A DNA stretch of 40,220 nt from an uncultured Bacteroidales bacterium (lineage in GTDB: Bacteria > Bacteroidota > Bacteroidia > Bacteroidales > Coprobacteraceae), in NCBI GenBank assembly GCA_949297285.1, contig CASFRL010000061.1:1-40220 (forward strand), in the 5' to 3' direction. The notes under the pieces are model-generated. The model was given only the letters and a program-made list of their open reading frames with translations. It ran no database searches and was not told the DNA's origin. Shown piece by piece: positions 1 through 8,082 of the stretch. Position numbers and translations under genes: made by a program. Within the stretch, counting starts at the first letter, position 1. Each line of letters starts with the position of its first letter.

Positions 1-2
1 TG

Positions 3-77
3 TCGGGGTGACTGGATTCGAACCAGCGACCACACGCCCCCCAGACGTGTACTCTAACCGGACTGAGCTACGCCCCG
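3..77 (-). tRNA. tRNA-Pro (anticodon GGG)
   Basis: Read on the minus strand the sequence folds as a cloverleaf. The acceptor arms are CGGGGCG and CACCCCG with discriminator A, the anticodon loop is CTGGGGG (anticodon GGG, decoding CCC/CCU), and the T-loop is TTCGAAT. The acceptor stem has one apparent C-A mismatch at pair 6-67. A full CCA end is not encoded. A consensus promoter lies directly upstream. Confidence 0.93.
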
Positions 78-90
78 ATTAATTGTGTGG

Positions 91-121
91 CAAAAGTAGC
101 ATATTTATTCTTATCCGCAAA
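91..121 (-). promoter_or_regulatory. Promoter of tRNA-Pro
   Basis: On the minus strand, TTTG (118-121) is followed by exactly 19 nt and then TACTTTTG (91-98). This is a perfect match to the Bacteroidetes -33/-7 promoter TTTG-N19-TAnnTTTG. Initiation about 7 nt after the -7 box would fall just before the tRNA 5' end at 77. Confidence 0.85.
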
Positions 122-168
122 ATTTTTCTATAAAATTTAGAGAAAAGCAGAAACCCTTGACTAAAAAA

Positions 169-1230
169 TTATAGATGGAAAAGGTCTCGATAAAGATCGA
201 GTGCCGAACATATCTCCTCCTTTGTCGCTGTTTGGTTTATCTCTACGATGCCGATATCTTTCAGCAATGTGAAATTGACATTGTCCGATTCGTTTTTCTT
301 ATCATGGGTCATTTTCTCGTACAGATAGTCATAATCGTTGCAGGTAATAGGAAATGCCCCATAGTTGTCGGCTATAAAAGTTGCCAATTGGCGAATGCGC
401 TCTGTTGGAAATCCCAGACGCATATGTGATAGCAGCAGTTCGCATACGAGCCCCCATGCTACGGCATAGCCATGTTGTACGGGCGACTTGCGTTCGTGTG
501 ACAAACTTTCGAATGCGTGGCCTACCGTATGTCCGAGATTTAGTGATTTACGGATATTTTTTTCAAAAGGATCACTCTCTACGATCCGCTCTTTTACCTT
601 TACCGATTCTTCCAATAAACGCAGCAGTTGGTCTAAATCGAGATTCGAGAAATCAAGTGTCAGTAACTTATTGTATGTATCCGCGTTGCTGATGAGACCG
701 TGTTTAAGCATTTCGGCATAGCCCGAAAGCAGGTGTTCTCGGGACAAGGTCTTAAAAAAGACGGTAGAGATCAGAACGGCTTCGGCCGGGTTGAACACAC
801 CTATCTCGTTTTTTAACCCGTTGAAATTGATACCGGTCTTTCCTCCTACGGCAGCATCTACGGCTCCTAATAATGTCGTCGGGATGTTGATGTAACGTAT
901 GCCTCGTTTAAATGTGGATGCAGCGAACCCGCCCAAATCGGTCACCATGCCCCCTCCCAGATTGAGCATAAAAGAACGGCGGGTGGCGTGGCTGTCGCTC
1001 AAAGTTTGCCATACCGATGCTAAAGATTCCAGATTTTTATGCGTGTCGTCCGCTTCGATGACGATTTGCTTGGCATCTTTGCACAATTGGCTGTTTGCGA
1101 GCAAAGGCGATGCAAACTTGAAGGTGTTTCGATCGGTCAGTACAAACAATTTATCGTAAGTATATTGCGATAAAATGTTGTCGACGCTTTCATCGATATT
1201 TTGCGTAAAGAGAACAGGTTGTTTCGACAT
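169..1230 (-). CDS. aroB: 3-dehydroquinate synthase
   Basis: AroB converts DAHP to 3-dehydroquinate, the second step of the shikimate pathway, in the cytoplasm. The 353-aa length is normal for the family. The NAD-binding segment GGGMVTDLGGFAA and the downstream IPTTLLGAVDAAVGGKTGIN signature are intact, as is the metal-binding histidine segment LGHTVGHAFE. The gene starts 4 nt after the stop of the HAD phosphatase gene, so the two are very likely co-transcribed from the promoter in front of that gene. The assignment is secure from the motifs. Confidence 0.96.
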   Translation of the reverse strand: MSKQPVLFTQNIDESVDNILSQYTYDKLFVLTDRNTFKFASPLLANSQLCKDAKQIVIEADDTHKNLESLASVWQTLSDSHATRRSFMLNLGGGMVTDLGGFAASTFKRGIRYINIPTTLLGAVDAAVGGKTGINFNGLKNEIGVFNPAEAVLISTVFFKTLSREHLLSGYAEMLKHGLISNADTYNKLLTLDFSNLDLDQLLRLLEESVKVKERIVESDPFEKNIRKSLNLGHTVGHAFESLSHERKSPVQHGYAVAWGLVCELLLSHMRLGFPTERIRQLATFIADNYGAFPITCNDYDYLYEKMTHDKKNESDNVNFTLLKDIGIVEINQTATKEEICSALDLYRDLFHL

Positions 1231-1234
1231 GAGT

Positions 1235-1963
1235 TTATTGTTTTAGTGCAGTGTATATTTCTTCGAACCGATCGGCCAAGGTTTGCATATCGGGTATCAG
1301 CAGATTTGCTCCGGCCGATAGAAGAACGTCATCTTCCAATGGTCCGGTATTTACCCCGATGGTAAAGATTCCGGCAGCAACACCGGCCTCTACCCCTAAC
1401 GGAGCATTCTCTATGACAATGGCTTGATTCGGTTTCGCTTTGGCTTTTTGCAACCCTATCAGATAGGGTTCCGGATTAGGTTTCCCGTATTTTACGTCAA
1501 ATGCCGTTACCATTGTTTCGGGAGTGAAGATTCCGGGATATTCGTGGTCTAATTTGTCGAGTAACGATGCTTGTCCCGATCCGGTTACCAGGACCGGAGT
1601 CAGTCCGACAGCCTTTACTTTGTTCAGAAATTCTGCGGCCCCGGGCATCGCTTCGGCTTTGGGTTGACGGTTGAAATATGCTGTTTTTTTTGCGTAAATT
1701 TCGTGTATCTCTTTTTCTGTGGCCTGGCGGTTAAAAGCGCGTTGAAATAGTAAATTGATCGTTGAGGCTCCGGTACGGCCTTCATATAGATAGAATTCTC
1801 GAGGAGTGGCCTCTATACCTAATTCCGATATTGTTTCATACCATGCTTTAGCATGATTCTTCATCGAATCGTATAAGACGCCATCCATGTCGATCAGGAC
1901 AGCTTTCAGATCGATTTTCTCATATCCGTGCTTGTCTAAAAACGTTTGTATTTCAGATTGCAT
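1235..1963 (-). CDS. HAD-superfamily hydrolase, beta-phosphoglucomutase-like
   Basis: This is a 242-aa cytoplasmic HAD phosphatase or phosphomutase. It has motif I DMDGVLYDS, motif II VTGSG, the motif III lysine in YGKPNPEPY, and the motif IV acidic/asparagine segment VIENAPLGVEAG. The alpha-helical cap of the PGM-like subclass lies between motifs I and II. I start it at the ATG at 1963. A longer frame begins at a TTG at 1996, but that would place codons inside the -7 promoter box TATTTTTG (1986-1993). The substrate cannot be told from sequence. It is the first gene of a two-gene operon with aroB. Confidence 0.88.
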   Translation of the reverse strand: MQSEIQTFLDKHGYEKIDLKAVLIDMDGVLYDSMKNHAKAWYETISELGIEATPREFYLYEGRTGASTINLLFQRAFNRQATEKEIHEIYAKKTAYFNRQPKAEAMPGAAEFLNKVKAVGLTPVLVTGSGQASLLDKLDHEYPGIFTPETMVTAFDVKYGKPNPEPYLIGLQKAKAKPNQAIVIENAPLGVEAGVAAGIFTIGVNTGPLEDDVLLSAGANLLIPDMQTLADRFEEIYTALKQ

Positions 1964-1985
1964 TGTCTCATGTTCTTTGGTTTTG

Positions 1986-1993
1986 CAAAAATA
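1986..1993 (-). promoter_or_regulatory. -7 promoter box of the HAD-aroB operon
   Basis: TATTTTTG on the minus strand matches the Bacteroidetes -7 consensus TAnnTTTG and lies 22 nt upstream of the ATG at 1963. No good TTTG -33 box is visible at the usual distance, so the call rests on one element. Confidence 0.55.
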
Positions 1994-2098
1994 CAAAGTA
2001 TTTACTACTTATGATTATAAAATTTGTTTTTCTGTGGGGAAGAAGAGAAATGTTAAAACCAATGCGGTTTGGAATTTTTGTCGAGGATATAGTAAAAA

Positions 2099-2147
2099 CG
2101 ACAGGCATACCTGAATACGATTTTGCTTGTTTCAAGTATGCCTGTCG
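2099..2147 (-). terminator. Intrinsic terminator of the 2174-3040 gene
   Basis: The arms at 2099-2115 and 2131-2147 are complementary at 16 of 17 positions around a 15-nt loop. On the minus strand the hairpin is followed by TTTTTA. It lies 27 nt past the stop codon at 2174. Confidence 0.88.
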
Positions 2148-2173
2148 CCTTGATGTATTGTAAAGAGATTTTC

Positions 2174-3040
2174 TTACATTCGGAAACTTAAATAGATTCT
2201 TAAATAGCTTGTTTTCAGTCGGTTGTTCCCTTTTTGGAAAATATCCTCTATGTTGTCGAAGTCGAGATCGTCTTCACTTTCCGCCGCATCTTCGTCTATC
2301 GAAAGCGATTTGTATTTGGCTTTACCCCATCGGTATTCTACTCCGAGAGAGATTGCTTTCCATGCAATAGCTCCGCCGTATGACCATGAAGGTACGAAGT
2401 TGTAATTGATTTCGTCATTCAAGAATACGAACGATACGGAGGGTATGAAGTGGAAGTAGGTACTGATCATTAAATTGCCTACGGGGTTGATGGTGAACGA
2501 TGGCCCTACGTGCATACCGGCATCTATTTGCATGACACCGAGGTCGATATCTTCTGTGCTTTCTTCGACAATATCCGAAAATGGGTTATCGGGATCAGAT
2601 TGTGTATAACCTCCCTCTGAAGATATCTCTTCCTCTTTGTATTGTTGATCATCCTTGTATTTGGCGAACGTGACATCGAAATATGTCCAGTCTATTCCGA
2701 ATTTCATCATGCCGGCCAGAGGTTTTTTATGTAAGTAGTATGTACGTCCCATGTTGTAGGAGAAAGCATACTGGCTCTTCCATTCCAATCCGGGTATATC
2801 CTGATGAGAGAGGGTTTGAAATTGAAAACCTAAATTTTTGTATTTGCGTCGCGAGTTCCATTTTTTGTTGATTTCTTCTAAATCATCTTCTTCATTGTAG
2901 GTTTCGTCAGACACAGTAAGGTTTTGTTCTTGTGTATTGTCTGAAACAGACAAGCTGTCGGCTTTTTCAACTTCTTGTGCGGTGGACAGAAACGGCATCC
3001 ACGTAATGACCGCAAAGAGCAATACAAATTTTTTTTTCAT
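2174..3040 (-). CDS. Putative outer-membrane protein, hypothetical
   Basis: This 288-aa protein has a clear signal peptide (MKKKF, then a hydrophobic stretch ending STAQ near residue 22). The early mature part is acidic and low in complexity. The rest consists of alternating aromatic and polar strands and ends YLSFRM. Repeated short strand-like segments and an aromatic C-terminus suggest a small outer-membrane beta-barrel. I recognise no family and assign no function. The gene is monocistronic: a strong terminator follows, and the gap to the upstream DUF456 gene is 165 bp. Confidence 0.7.
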   Translation of the reverse strand: MKKKFVLLFAVITWMPFLSTAQEVEKADSLSVSDNTQEQNLTVSDETYNEEDDLEEINKKWNSRRKYKNLGFQFQTLSHQDIPGLEWKSQYAFSYNMGRTYYLHKKPLAGMMKFGIDWTYFDVTFAKYKDDQQYKEEEISSEGGYTQSDPDNPFSDIVEESTEDIDLGVMQIDAGMHVGPSFTINPVGNLMISTYFHFIPSVSFVFLNDEINYNFVPSWSYGGAIAWKAISLGVEYRWGKAKYKSLSIDEDAAESEDDLDFDNIEDIFQKGNNRLKTSYLRIYLSFRM

Positions 3041-3205
3041 TTTTAGTATTGAAAATTAGTGATAGCGTGTATGTTATGCACGTTACATGATGATTATTAT
3101 GTGCGGTAAAATTACTAATAAAAAATGATAAATAATCAGAAAATGTGTACTTTTATAAAATTTGTTGCCGAAAATTTTTTAAGATAGAGCAGAAAGTATC
3201 TGTTT

Positions 3206-3685
3206 TTATAAGTTGAGGAGGCTGGCGGCAAAAGTATATGCGAAATAAAGGCATACAACAAATTTCAATGCCGTTCCCAGCAAAAAGCCTACCAACGATC
3301 CCAATCCCGATTTTATGGCATGAGAAAGGTCTCTTTGTCCCCATAATTCACCGATGACGGCGCCTAAAAAAGGTCCGGCAATTATTCCCCATGGCAAAAA
3401 GAAAAGTCCGATTATCGTCCCGATCAGACATCCCCGGTTTCCCCATTTACTGCCACCGCTGTATTTGCTTCCCAACATCGGTATGAAGTAGTCCAAGATA
3501 AGCGTGGCGATGACGATAAGAAGCCAAACCGATAATTGGGTAGACGAATATTGTACTTTGTCGGTGAAGTGTAGCAGTAGAATGCCGAAATAAGAAATCG
3601 GAGGGCCGGGAAGAACCGGCAGAAAGCAGCCGGCTATTCCGATAAGAAGACAGACGATTCCTAAAATAATTAATGCAATATCCAT
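3206..3685 (-). CDS. DUF456 family membrane protein
   Basis: This 159-aa inner-membrane protein has about four to five hydrophobic segments. Its glycine- and proline-rich start (LIGIAGCFLPVLPGPP) and later segments (GTIIGLFFLPWGIIAGPFLGAVIGEL) are characteristic of the DUF456 family. The function of the family is unknown. It stands alone on the minus strand between an outer-membrane-type gene and the tRNA pair. The start at 3685 gives the normal N-terminus of the family. Confidence 0.85.
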   Translation of the reverse strand: MDIALIILGIVCLLIGIAGCFLPVLPGPPISYFGILLLHFTDKVQYSSTQLSVWLLIVIATLILDYFIPMLGSKYSGGSKWGNRGCLIGTIIGLFFLPWGIIAGPFLGAVIGELWGQRDLSHAIKSGLGSLVGFLLGTALKFVVCLYFAYTFAASLLNL

Positions 3686-3934
3686 CGACCGGTATTTTGA
3701 TTGGTTGAGGTCGTAAATATATTATTTTCTGTTGATATATTGGGCGTTATAGATGAAAAATAGTACTTTATAAGAAGCAGGAAGGCCTTTTTTCGCTTTA
3801 TTCTGTTTTCGATAAATCCCAAGGCCGCTCGATGAGAAGGCGTTGTTCTCTAAGATTTATGCCTGATCTGTAAAAAGCCTCATTTTTTTGTTGATCCTTT
3901 CCTTGATCCGGTCTCTTTCGGTATATAAAAACGA

Positions 3935-3974
3935 AAAGGCAACAAATCTCAGAATCTTTTGATTTGTTGCCTTT
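3935..3974 (-). terminator. Terminator of the tRNA-Gly/tRNA-Leu transcript
   Basis: Two perfectly complementary 14-nt arms (3935-3948 and 3961-3974) flank a 12-nt loop. On the minus strand the hairpin is followed by CGTTTTTATA. It begins directly at the 3' end of tRNA-Leu, so it probably ends the tRNA transcript and sets the processing boundary. The rest of 3686-3976 shows no gene. Confidence 0.85.
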
Positions 3975-3976
3975 CG

Positions 3977-4060
3977 TACCCGGAGCGGGACTTGAACCCG
4001 CACAGCTGCAATAGCCAAAGGATTTTAAGTCCTTCGTGTCTACCATTCCACCATCCGGGC
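3977..4060 (-). tRNA. tRNA-Leu (anticodon TAA)
   Basis: On the minus strand the acceptor arms are GCCCGGA and TCCGGGT with discriminator A. The anticodon stem-loop AAGGA-CTTAAAA-TCCTT gives anticodon TAA. A long variable arm, as in class II tRNAs, precedes the T-arm with loop TTCAAGT. The length is 84 nt. It lies 4 nt downstream of tRNA-Gly and shares its promoter. Confidence 0.96.
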
Positions 4061-4064
4061 GGCC

Positions 4065-4140
4065 TGGAGCGAAAAACGGGACTCGAACCCGCGACCCTAA
4101 CCTTGGCAAGGTTATGCTCTACCAACTGAGCTATTTTCGC
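4065..4140 (-). tRNA. tRNA-Gly (anticodon GCC)
   Basis: On the minus strand the acceptor arms are GCGAAAA and TTTTCGC with discriminator T and an encoded CCA. The anticodon loop TTGCCAA gives GCC, and the T-loop is TTCGAGT. It is the first gene of a two-tRNA transcript. Confidence 0.97.
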
Positions 4141-4151
4141 ATTTGCGACTG

Positions 4152-4182
4152 CAAATATAGAATTGTTTTTTGGTTTTGCAAA
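4152..4182 (-). promoter_or_regulatory. Promoter of the tRNA-Gly/tRNA-Leu pair
   Basis: On the minus strand, TTTG (4179-4182), 19 nt and TATATTTG (4152-4159) form a perfect Bacteroidetes TTTG-N19-TAnnTTTG promoter. The -7 box ends 12 nt before the tRNA-Gly 5' end. Confidence 0.88.
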
Positions 4183-4286
4183 AGATTTGTTGCCGAAAAG
4201 CTCAATAATCTTAAAAATATCTCAATGCCGGGGTAGAAAGCGATAGCCTTTTCGGCATGTTAGCGCTGTTACCTGTCGACTTATTG

Positions 4287-4772
4287 TCAGTTGGTTATAT
4301 AATATAGCCCGGTATTGATACCCACCATATAACTACGCAACATATATCTGTGTTCCCGGGCTGTTCCGCTCAGGGGCGAACCGGTTCCCTCATAAACGTC
4401 GAATGTCGATTGGCATTGCGGACAGTAGGCATGGTAGGTTTCTTCGTCGATGTCGATCCTCACAGATGGGTCTCTTTCTACGGGACAGGCCAAGTCGTAG
4501 GCATACAGTTGGTTGTTGTATCCGCAAACCAATAATACTCCGCCGTAACCTGTTGCCGAAGAGACATTGTAAAATTCTTTGTTCGGGACTTTGTTCAGGA
4601 TAAATTTCTGGTAGTCGGGGAATGCATGCACGCCATATTGGCTCCACAAAGCCGAACTTCTGAACTCGATTCTTACCGTTGTTATCGGGATACGATATTC
4701 GTCGTTCTTGTCGCATCCTGTGATAGCTGCGATGAAGAGCAGATATGATATTATGAGCGAATACTTGAACAT
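4287..4772 (-). CDS. Lipoprotein with a degenerate Rieske-like domain
   Basis: This 161-aa lipoprotein has its lipobox at ITGC (Cys20). The C-terminal half follows the outline of a Rieske fold: ACPVE at residues 95-99, CPQCQSTFD at 117-125, then a GSPLSGTA segment like the usual G-x-x-x-x-G-P-A. The cluster ligands of a classical Rieske protein (C-x-H and C-P-C-H) appear replaced by Ala91, Asp93, Gln119 and Cys120. The cysteine pair that forms the disulfide in Rieske proteins (Cys96, Cys117) is kept. A [2Fe-2S] cluster is therefore doubtful. The three cysteines could instead bind another metal or form a disulfide. It stands alone, downstream of the argH terminator. Confidence 0.7.
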   Translation of the reverse strand: MFKYSLIISYLLFIAAITGCDKNDEYRIPITTVRIEFRSSALWSQYGVHAFPDYQKFILNKVPNKEFYNVSSATGYGGVLLVCGYNNQLYAYDLACPVERDPSVRIDIDEETYHAYCPQCQSTFDVYEGTGSPLSGTAREHRYMLRSYMVGINTGLYYITN

Positions 4773-4794
4773 GGTGAATATTTACCTATATAAA

Positions 4795-4828
4795 ACGCAG
4801 AGATATTGGTTTTGGTATATCTCTGCGT
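4795..4828 (-). terminator. Terminator of the pyrE-argH operon
   Basis: A perfect 12-bp inverted repeat (4795-4806 and 4817-4828) flanks a 10-nt loop and is followed on the minus strand by TTTTATATA. It lies 41 nt past the argH stop and just upstream of the lipoprotein gene, so the two units are separately transcribed. Confidence 0.85.
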
Positions 4829-4868
4829 GTGGAGAAATTCTTTTTTTTGTTAAAAGATATTTTTCGCT

Positions 4869-6215
4869 TTATAGCGATCTCCCTAACAATGCCGCTTTTG
4901 CTTTTTCGATCTTGTTGAAGTCGAATCCGTCTATGACCTGTTGTTTCAATATCGAAATCTGGTCATTACAGAGGTTCCCGATACTACCTTCATGAGTATG
5001 ATGTACCTGTTTTTGGGGTTCGAATGTTCCGGCTTCGATATTCAGTCCCACTTGCTTATAGGCATCTCGGAAAGGTACGCCCGATAGAGTCAGTCGGTTG
5101 ACCTCTTCTACGCTGAATATCAACTTGTATTTTTCGTCGTCCAAGATATGTCGGTTGACGGTTATGTGGCTCATCATTTCCGTTACCATTTGCAAGCAAT
5201 CTTTTAGTTCGTCGAAAGCCGGCAGAAATACCTCTTTGATGATCTGCAAATCTCTGAAATATCCCGAAGGCAGATTGTTGGATATGAGTGTAATCTGGTA
5301 CGGAAGGGCTTGTATTTTATTGCATTTGGCACGGGTCAGTTCAAACACGTCCGGATTTTTTTTATGCGGCATGATACTCGATCCGGTAGTGTACTCATCC
5401 GGGAGTTTGATAAATCCGAAATTTTGCGAATTGAACAGGCACGCATCAAAAGCCAGTTTCGATAACGTTGCGGCAATCGAACCCATCGCCGATGCGACGA
5501 TCCGTTCGGTTTTGCCTCGTCCCATTTGGGCATATACGACATTGTAATCCATCGAGTCGAATCCCAAAAGACGGGTAGTCATTGTCCGGTTCAAGGGGAA
5601 AGACGACCCGTATCCGGCAGCCGATCCCAACGGGTTTCTGTTGCAGATGCGATAAGCAGCCTGCATAACCATGAGATCATCGACAAGGCTTTCGGCGTAT
5701 GCTCCGAACCATAGTCCGAAAGATGAAGGCATGGCTACCTGCAGATGCGTGTATCCCGGCATTAAAACATCTTTATAGGTGTTGCTTTGGCGGATTAATG
5801 TATTTATCAGAGCGTCAGAAAGTTCGACAAGCGTTTTTATTTCGTTCCGGATAAATAGTTTGAGATCGACAAGAACTTGATCGTTTCGAGAACGCCCGCT
5901 GTGTATTTTTTTTCCGACATCGCCTAATTTGCGAGTCAGCATCAACTCTACTTGGGAATGTACATCTTCGATGCCGTCTTCGATAATAAATTCTCCTTTT
6001 TCAGCTATGGAATAGATGTTCCGGAGTTCTTCGGTCAAGATTTTGAGCTCTTCCGAGGTTAATAGCCCGATACTTTCGAGCATGGTGATGTGGGCGATCG
6101 ATCCCAATATGTCGTACGGGGCCAGATAAAGATCCATTTCCCGGTCTTTACCTACTGTAAAACGGTCTATATCCGCATTTACCTGAACGTTCTTTTCCCA
6201 AAGTTTCTGTGCCAT
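4869..6215 (-). CDS. argH: Argininosuccinate lyase
   Basis: ArgH cleaves argininosuccinate to arginine and fumarate, the last step of arginine synthesis. The 448-aa product begins MAQKLWEK and carries the family signature GSSIMPHKKNPDVFE, the HSGRSRNDQV segment and the TGYTHLQ-type helix (here MPGYTHLQVAMPSS). The frame stays open upstream to 6488, but that part overlaps the SRPBCC gene and has no ArgH homology, so I use the ATG at 6215. It is the third gene of pyrE-SRPBCC-argH, 5 nt after the preceding stop. Confidence 0.97.
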   Translation of the reverse strand: MAQKLWEKNVQVNADIDRFTVGKDREMDLYLAPYDILGSIAHITMLESIGLLTSEELKILTEELRNIYSIAEKGEFIIEDGIEDVHSQVELMLTRKLGDVGKKIHSGRSRNDQVLVDLKLFIRNEIKTLVELSDALINTLIRQSNTYKDVLMPGYTHLQVAMPSSFGLWFGAYAESLVDDLMVMQAAYRICNRNPLGSAAGYGSSFPLNRTMTTRLLGFDSMDYNVVYAQMGRGKTERIVASAMGSIAATLSKLAFDACLFNSQNFGFIKLPDEYTTGSSIMPHKKNPDVFELTRAKCNKIQALPYQITLISNNLPSGYFRDLQIIKEVFLPAFDELKDCLQMVTEMMSHITVNRHILDDEKYKLIFSVEEVNRLTLSGVPFRDAYKQVGLNIEAGTFEPQKQVHHTHEGSIGNLCNDQISILKQQVIDGFDFNKIEKAKAALLGRSL

Positions 6216-6220
6216 GAATT

Positions 6221-6634
6221 TTATTCGTAAGTAATTGTCGTCAACATTTCTGCCAGTTTCTCGATGCCGTCTTGCAGCGGTTTCGATACCATGCCTTTGA
6301 TAAACATATTCAACTCGGCCCGACAAGTCACTTTTACTTTTGTTTCTTGGTCGGTTATCGGTAATAGTTGTATCCACAAAAGGAGGGAAACCGGAGATTT
6401 TTCGGTTTCGAATTTGATTGTTTTGCAAGGTTCCCGTTCGATAATCCTCAATCCGAGTGATCCGACCGGACTTACCGAAAAAGTACAACTGTCGGTATCG
6501 CAGGCAAAATCCTGTATCTTGTCTGCCGGCAAGCGGTCTTTAATTTTTTCCAGATTTTTTAAATCGGATAAGGTGTTAAAAACTTTTTCTATGTTTGCCG
6601 GAATAATCTTTATACTGCTTTCAAATTGTGTCAT
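6221..6634 (-). CDS. SRPBCC-family protein
   Basis: This 137-aa cytoplasmic protein looks like an SRPBCC (START/Bet v1-like) fold. It has the opening strand FESSIKIIPANIEKVFNTLSD, a central block of strands and a long C-terminal helix (MVSKPLQDGIEKLAEMLTTI). No catalytic residue can be named. It sits between pyrE (6 nt) and argH (5 nt), so it is certainly co-transcribed with nucleotide and arginine synthesis genes. Its role there is unknown. Confidence 0.8.
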   Translation of the reverse strand: MTQFESSIKIIPANIEKVFNTLSDLKNLEKIKDRLPADKIQDFACDTDSCTFSVSPVGSLGLRIIEREPCKTIKFETEKSPVSLLLWIQLLPITDQETKVKVTCRAELNMFIKGMVSKPLQDGIEKLAEMLTTITYE

Positions 6635-6640
6635 TTGTTT

Positions 6641-7279
6641 TTATTTGTCTTGGTTCCATTTTGCAGGGTCGCGTCTCCATTCCTGTAAGGTTGCCAAATC
6701 TTCTTCTTCAATATATTTCGTTTCTAAAGCGACCTCCAATACGGCTTCGTAATTGCTAAGCGTAAACAGTTTTACGTTGGCGGCTTTAAATCGTTCTTCT
6801 GCAATCGGGAAGCGGTAAGAGAAGATGGCGGCCATTCCCACAACTTCACATCCGGCGTTTCTTATAGCTTCGACTGCCTTAAGGCTGCTTCCGCCTGTCG
6901 AGATCAGATCTTCTATCACAACGACCCGTTGTCCCGGAATCAGATTCCCTTCGATCAGGTTTTCGAGGCCGTGGTCTTTGGGGGTAGAGCGCACATACAC
7001 GTATGGTAATCCTAATTCGTCGGCAACCAAAGCACCTTGAGCTATTGCACCTGTTGCGACACCGGCAATAGCATCTACATTGTCATATTTTTCCATGATC
7101 AGACGACACAATTCGATCTTGATGAAAGAACGAAGTGCCGGATAAGACAAAGTTTTGCGGTTATCGGTATAAATCGGTGATTTCCATCCGGATGCCCATG
7201 TGAATGAATTGGACGGTTGAAGTTTTACCGCACTGATTTTAAGTAATTTTTCAGCGACTAATCTCTCTAAGCTTTTCAT
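6641..7279 (-). CDS. pyrE: Orotate phosphoribosyltransferase
   Basis: PyrE joins orotate and PRPP to form OMP in pyrimidine synthesis. The 212-aa length is normal. The substrate segment FTWASGWKSPIYTDNR and the PRPP-binding loop VVVIEDLISTGGSSL are intact. It is the first gene of the operon with the SRPBCC gene and argH. Confidence 0.96.
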   Translation of the reverse strand: MKSLERLVAEKLLKISAVKLQPSNSFTWASGWKSPIYTDNRKTLSYPALRSFIKIELCRLIMEKYDNVDAIAGVATGAIAQGALVADELGLPYVYVRSTPKDHGLENLIEGNLIPGQRVVVIEDLISTGGSSLKAVEAIRNAGCEVVGMAAIFSYRFPIAEERFKAANVKLFTLSNYEAVLEVALETKYIEEEDLATLQEWRRDPAKWNQDK

Positions 7280-7319
7280 GTTGTTATTCCTTCTATGTTT
7301 GACTTTTCTATTGCAAATG

Positions 7320-7327
7320 CAAAGGTA
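7320..7327 (-). promoter_or_regulatory. -7 promoter box of pyrE
   Basis: TACCTTTG on the minus strand matches the TAnnTTTG consensus 40 nt upstream of the pyrE ATG. The -33 side is only T-rich. It separates pyrE from comF upstream. Confidence 0.6.
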
Positions 7328-7377
7328 TAAAAAACAGGGTGAAAGAAAATTTTCTGGAATGATTTTTTCAGATTCGT

Positions 7378-8082
7378 TTACATGTTGTCAGGTTGGGTGA
7401 TTGCCAAAGTCAAGAGAGAGATTTTACAGTTCTCTTTTCCCAACAAGGCTTCGGCACATGCCGACAGGGTGCTCCCGGTTGTTACTACATCGTCGATTAA
7501 TAAGATATGCTTGCCTTCTATTCCTTCCGTTTTGTCGGGATAAAAAGCTGAGCGGGTATTTAGCCAACGTTCATAGAGCGTTTTGTGGGTTTGGCTTTCA
7601 TCTCTTTTCTTCCGACACAGCAAGTGTGGGCGCATCTCTTTTCCGGTCGCTTCTGCAATACCTTTGGCGATCCATTCACTTTGGTTGTATCCTCTGGTGC
7701 GTTCTTTGCTTCGGTGTAGCGGGACAGGAGCTATTATGTCGATATCGTTGAGTTTCCCGTCTTTCAGAAGTTCTGCAGCAAAAAGTCGTCCCAGGTATTG
7801 CCCGCATCGTTTTTCTCCGTTATATTTTATGTCATGTATCAAATGTCTGAAATCTCCGTTTTTGGTGAAGTAAAAAAATGCGTAAGCTTCTTGTATATCG
7901 ATTTTTCCCCTGAATAATTGTTCCATAGGATGCGATTCTTTTTTATGGAAATCTGTCCGGGGAATATTGTGAATGCAATGAAGGCACAAATACTCTTCGT
8001 GTGCTAACAATGTTCGCCCGCAAATCCGGCATGTGCGGGGGAAAAACAGATCGATTATGCTTTCGAAAATTTTTGTCATCAT
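7378..8082 (-). CDS. ComF-family phosphoribosyltransferase-like protein
   Basis: This 234-aa ComF-type protein has an N-terminal zinc-ribbon pair (CRICG and CLHC, residues about 17-36) and a C-terminal PRTase domain with loop ILLIDDVVTTGSTL. In naturally competent bacteria ComF acts in DNA uptake. In Bacteroidetes the role is not established. The start ATG overlaps the recX stop by 4 nt (ATGA), indicating translational coupling. Confidence 0.9.
   Translation of the reverse strand: MMTKIFESIIDLFFPRTCRICGRTLLAHEEYLCLHCIHNIPRTDFHKKESHPMEQLFRGKIDIQEAYAFFYFTKNGDFRHLIHDIKYNGEKRCGQYLGRLFAAELLKDGKLNDIDIIAPVPLHRSKERTRGYNQSEWIAKGIAEATGKEMRPHLLCRKKRDESQTHKTLYERWLNTRSAFYPDKTEGIEGKHILLIDDVVTTGSTLSACAEALLGKENCKISLLTLAITQPDNM

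Noticed and set aside
1963..2163. 66-codon plus-strand open frame
   Set aside because: It covers the promoter of the HAD gene and the arms of the terminator at 2099-2147.
3798..4109. 103-codon open frame on the minus strand
   Set aside because: It runs through both tRNA genes and the terminator, and its translation is that of tRNA sequence.
6216..6488. N-terminal extension of argH
   Set aside because: It overlaps the SRPBCC gene in another frame and has no ArgH similarity. The normal start is at 6215.
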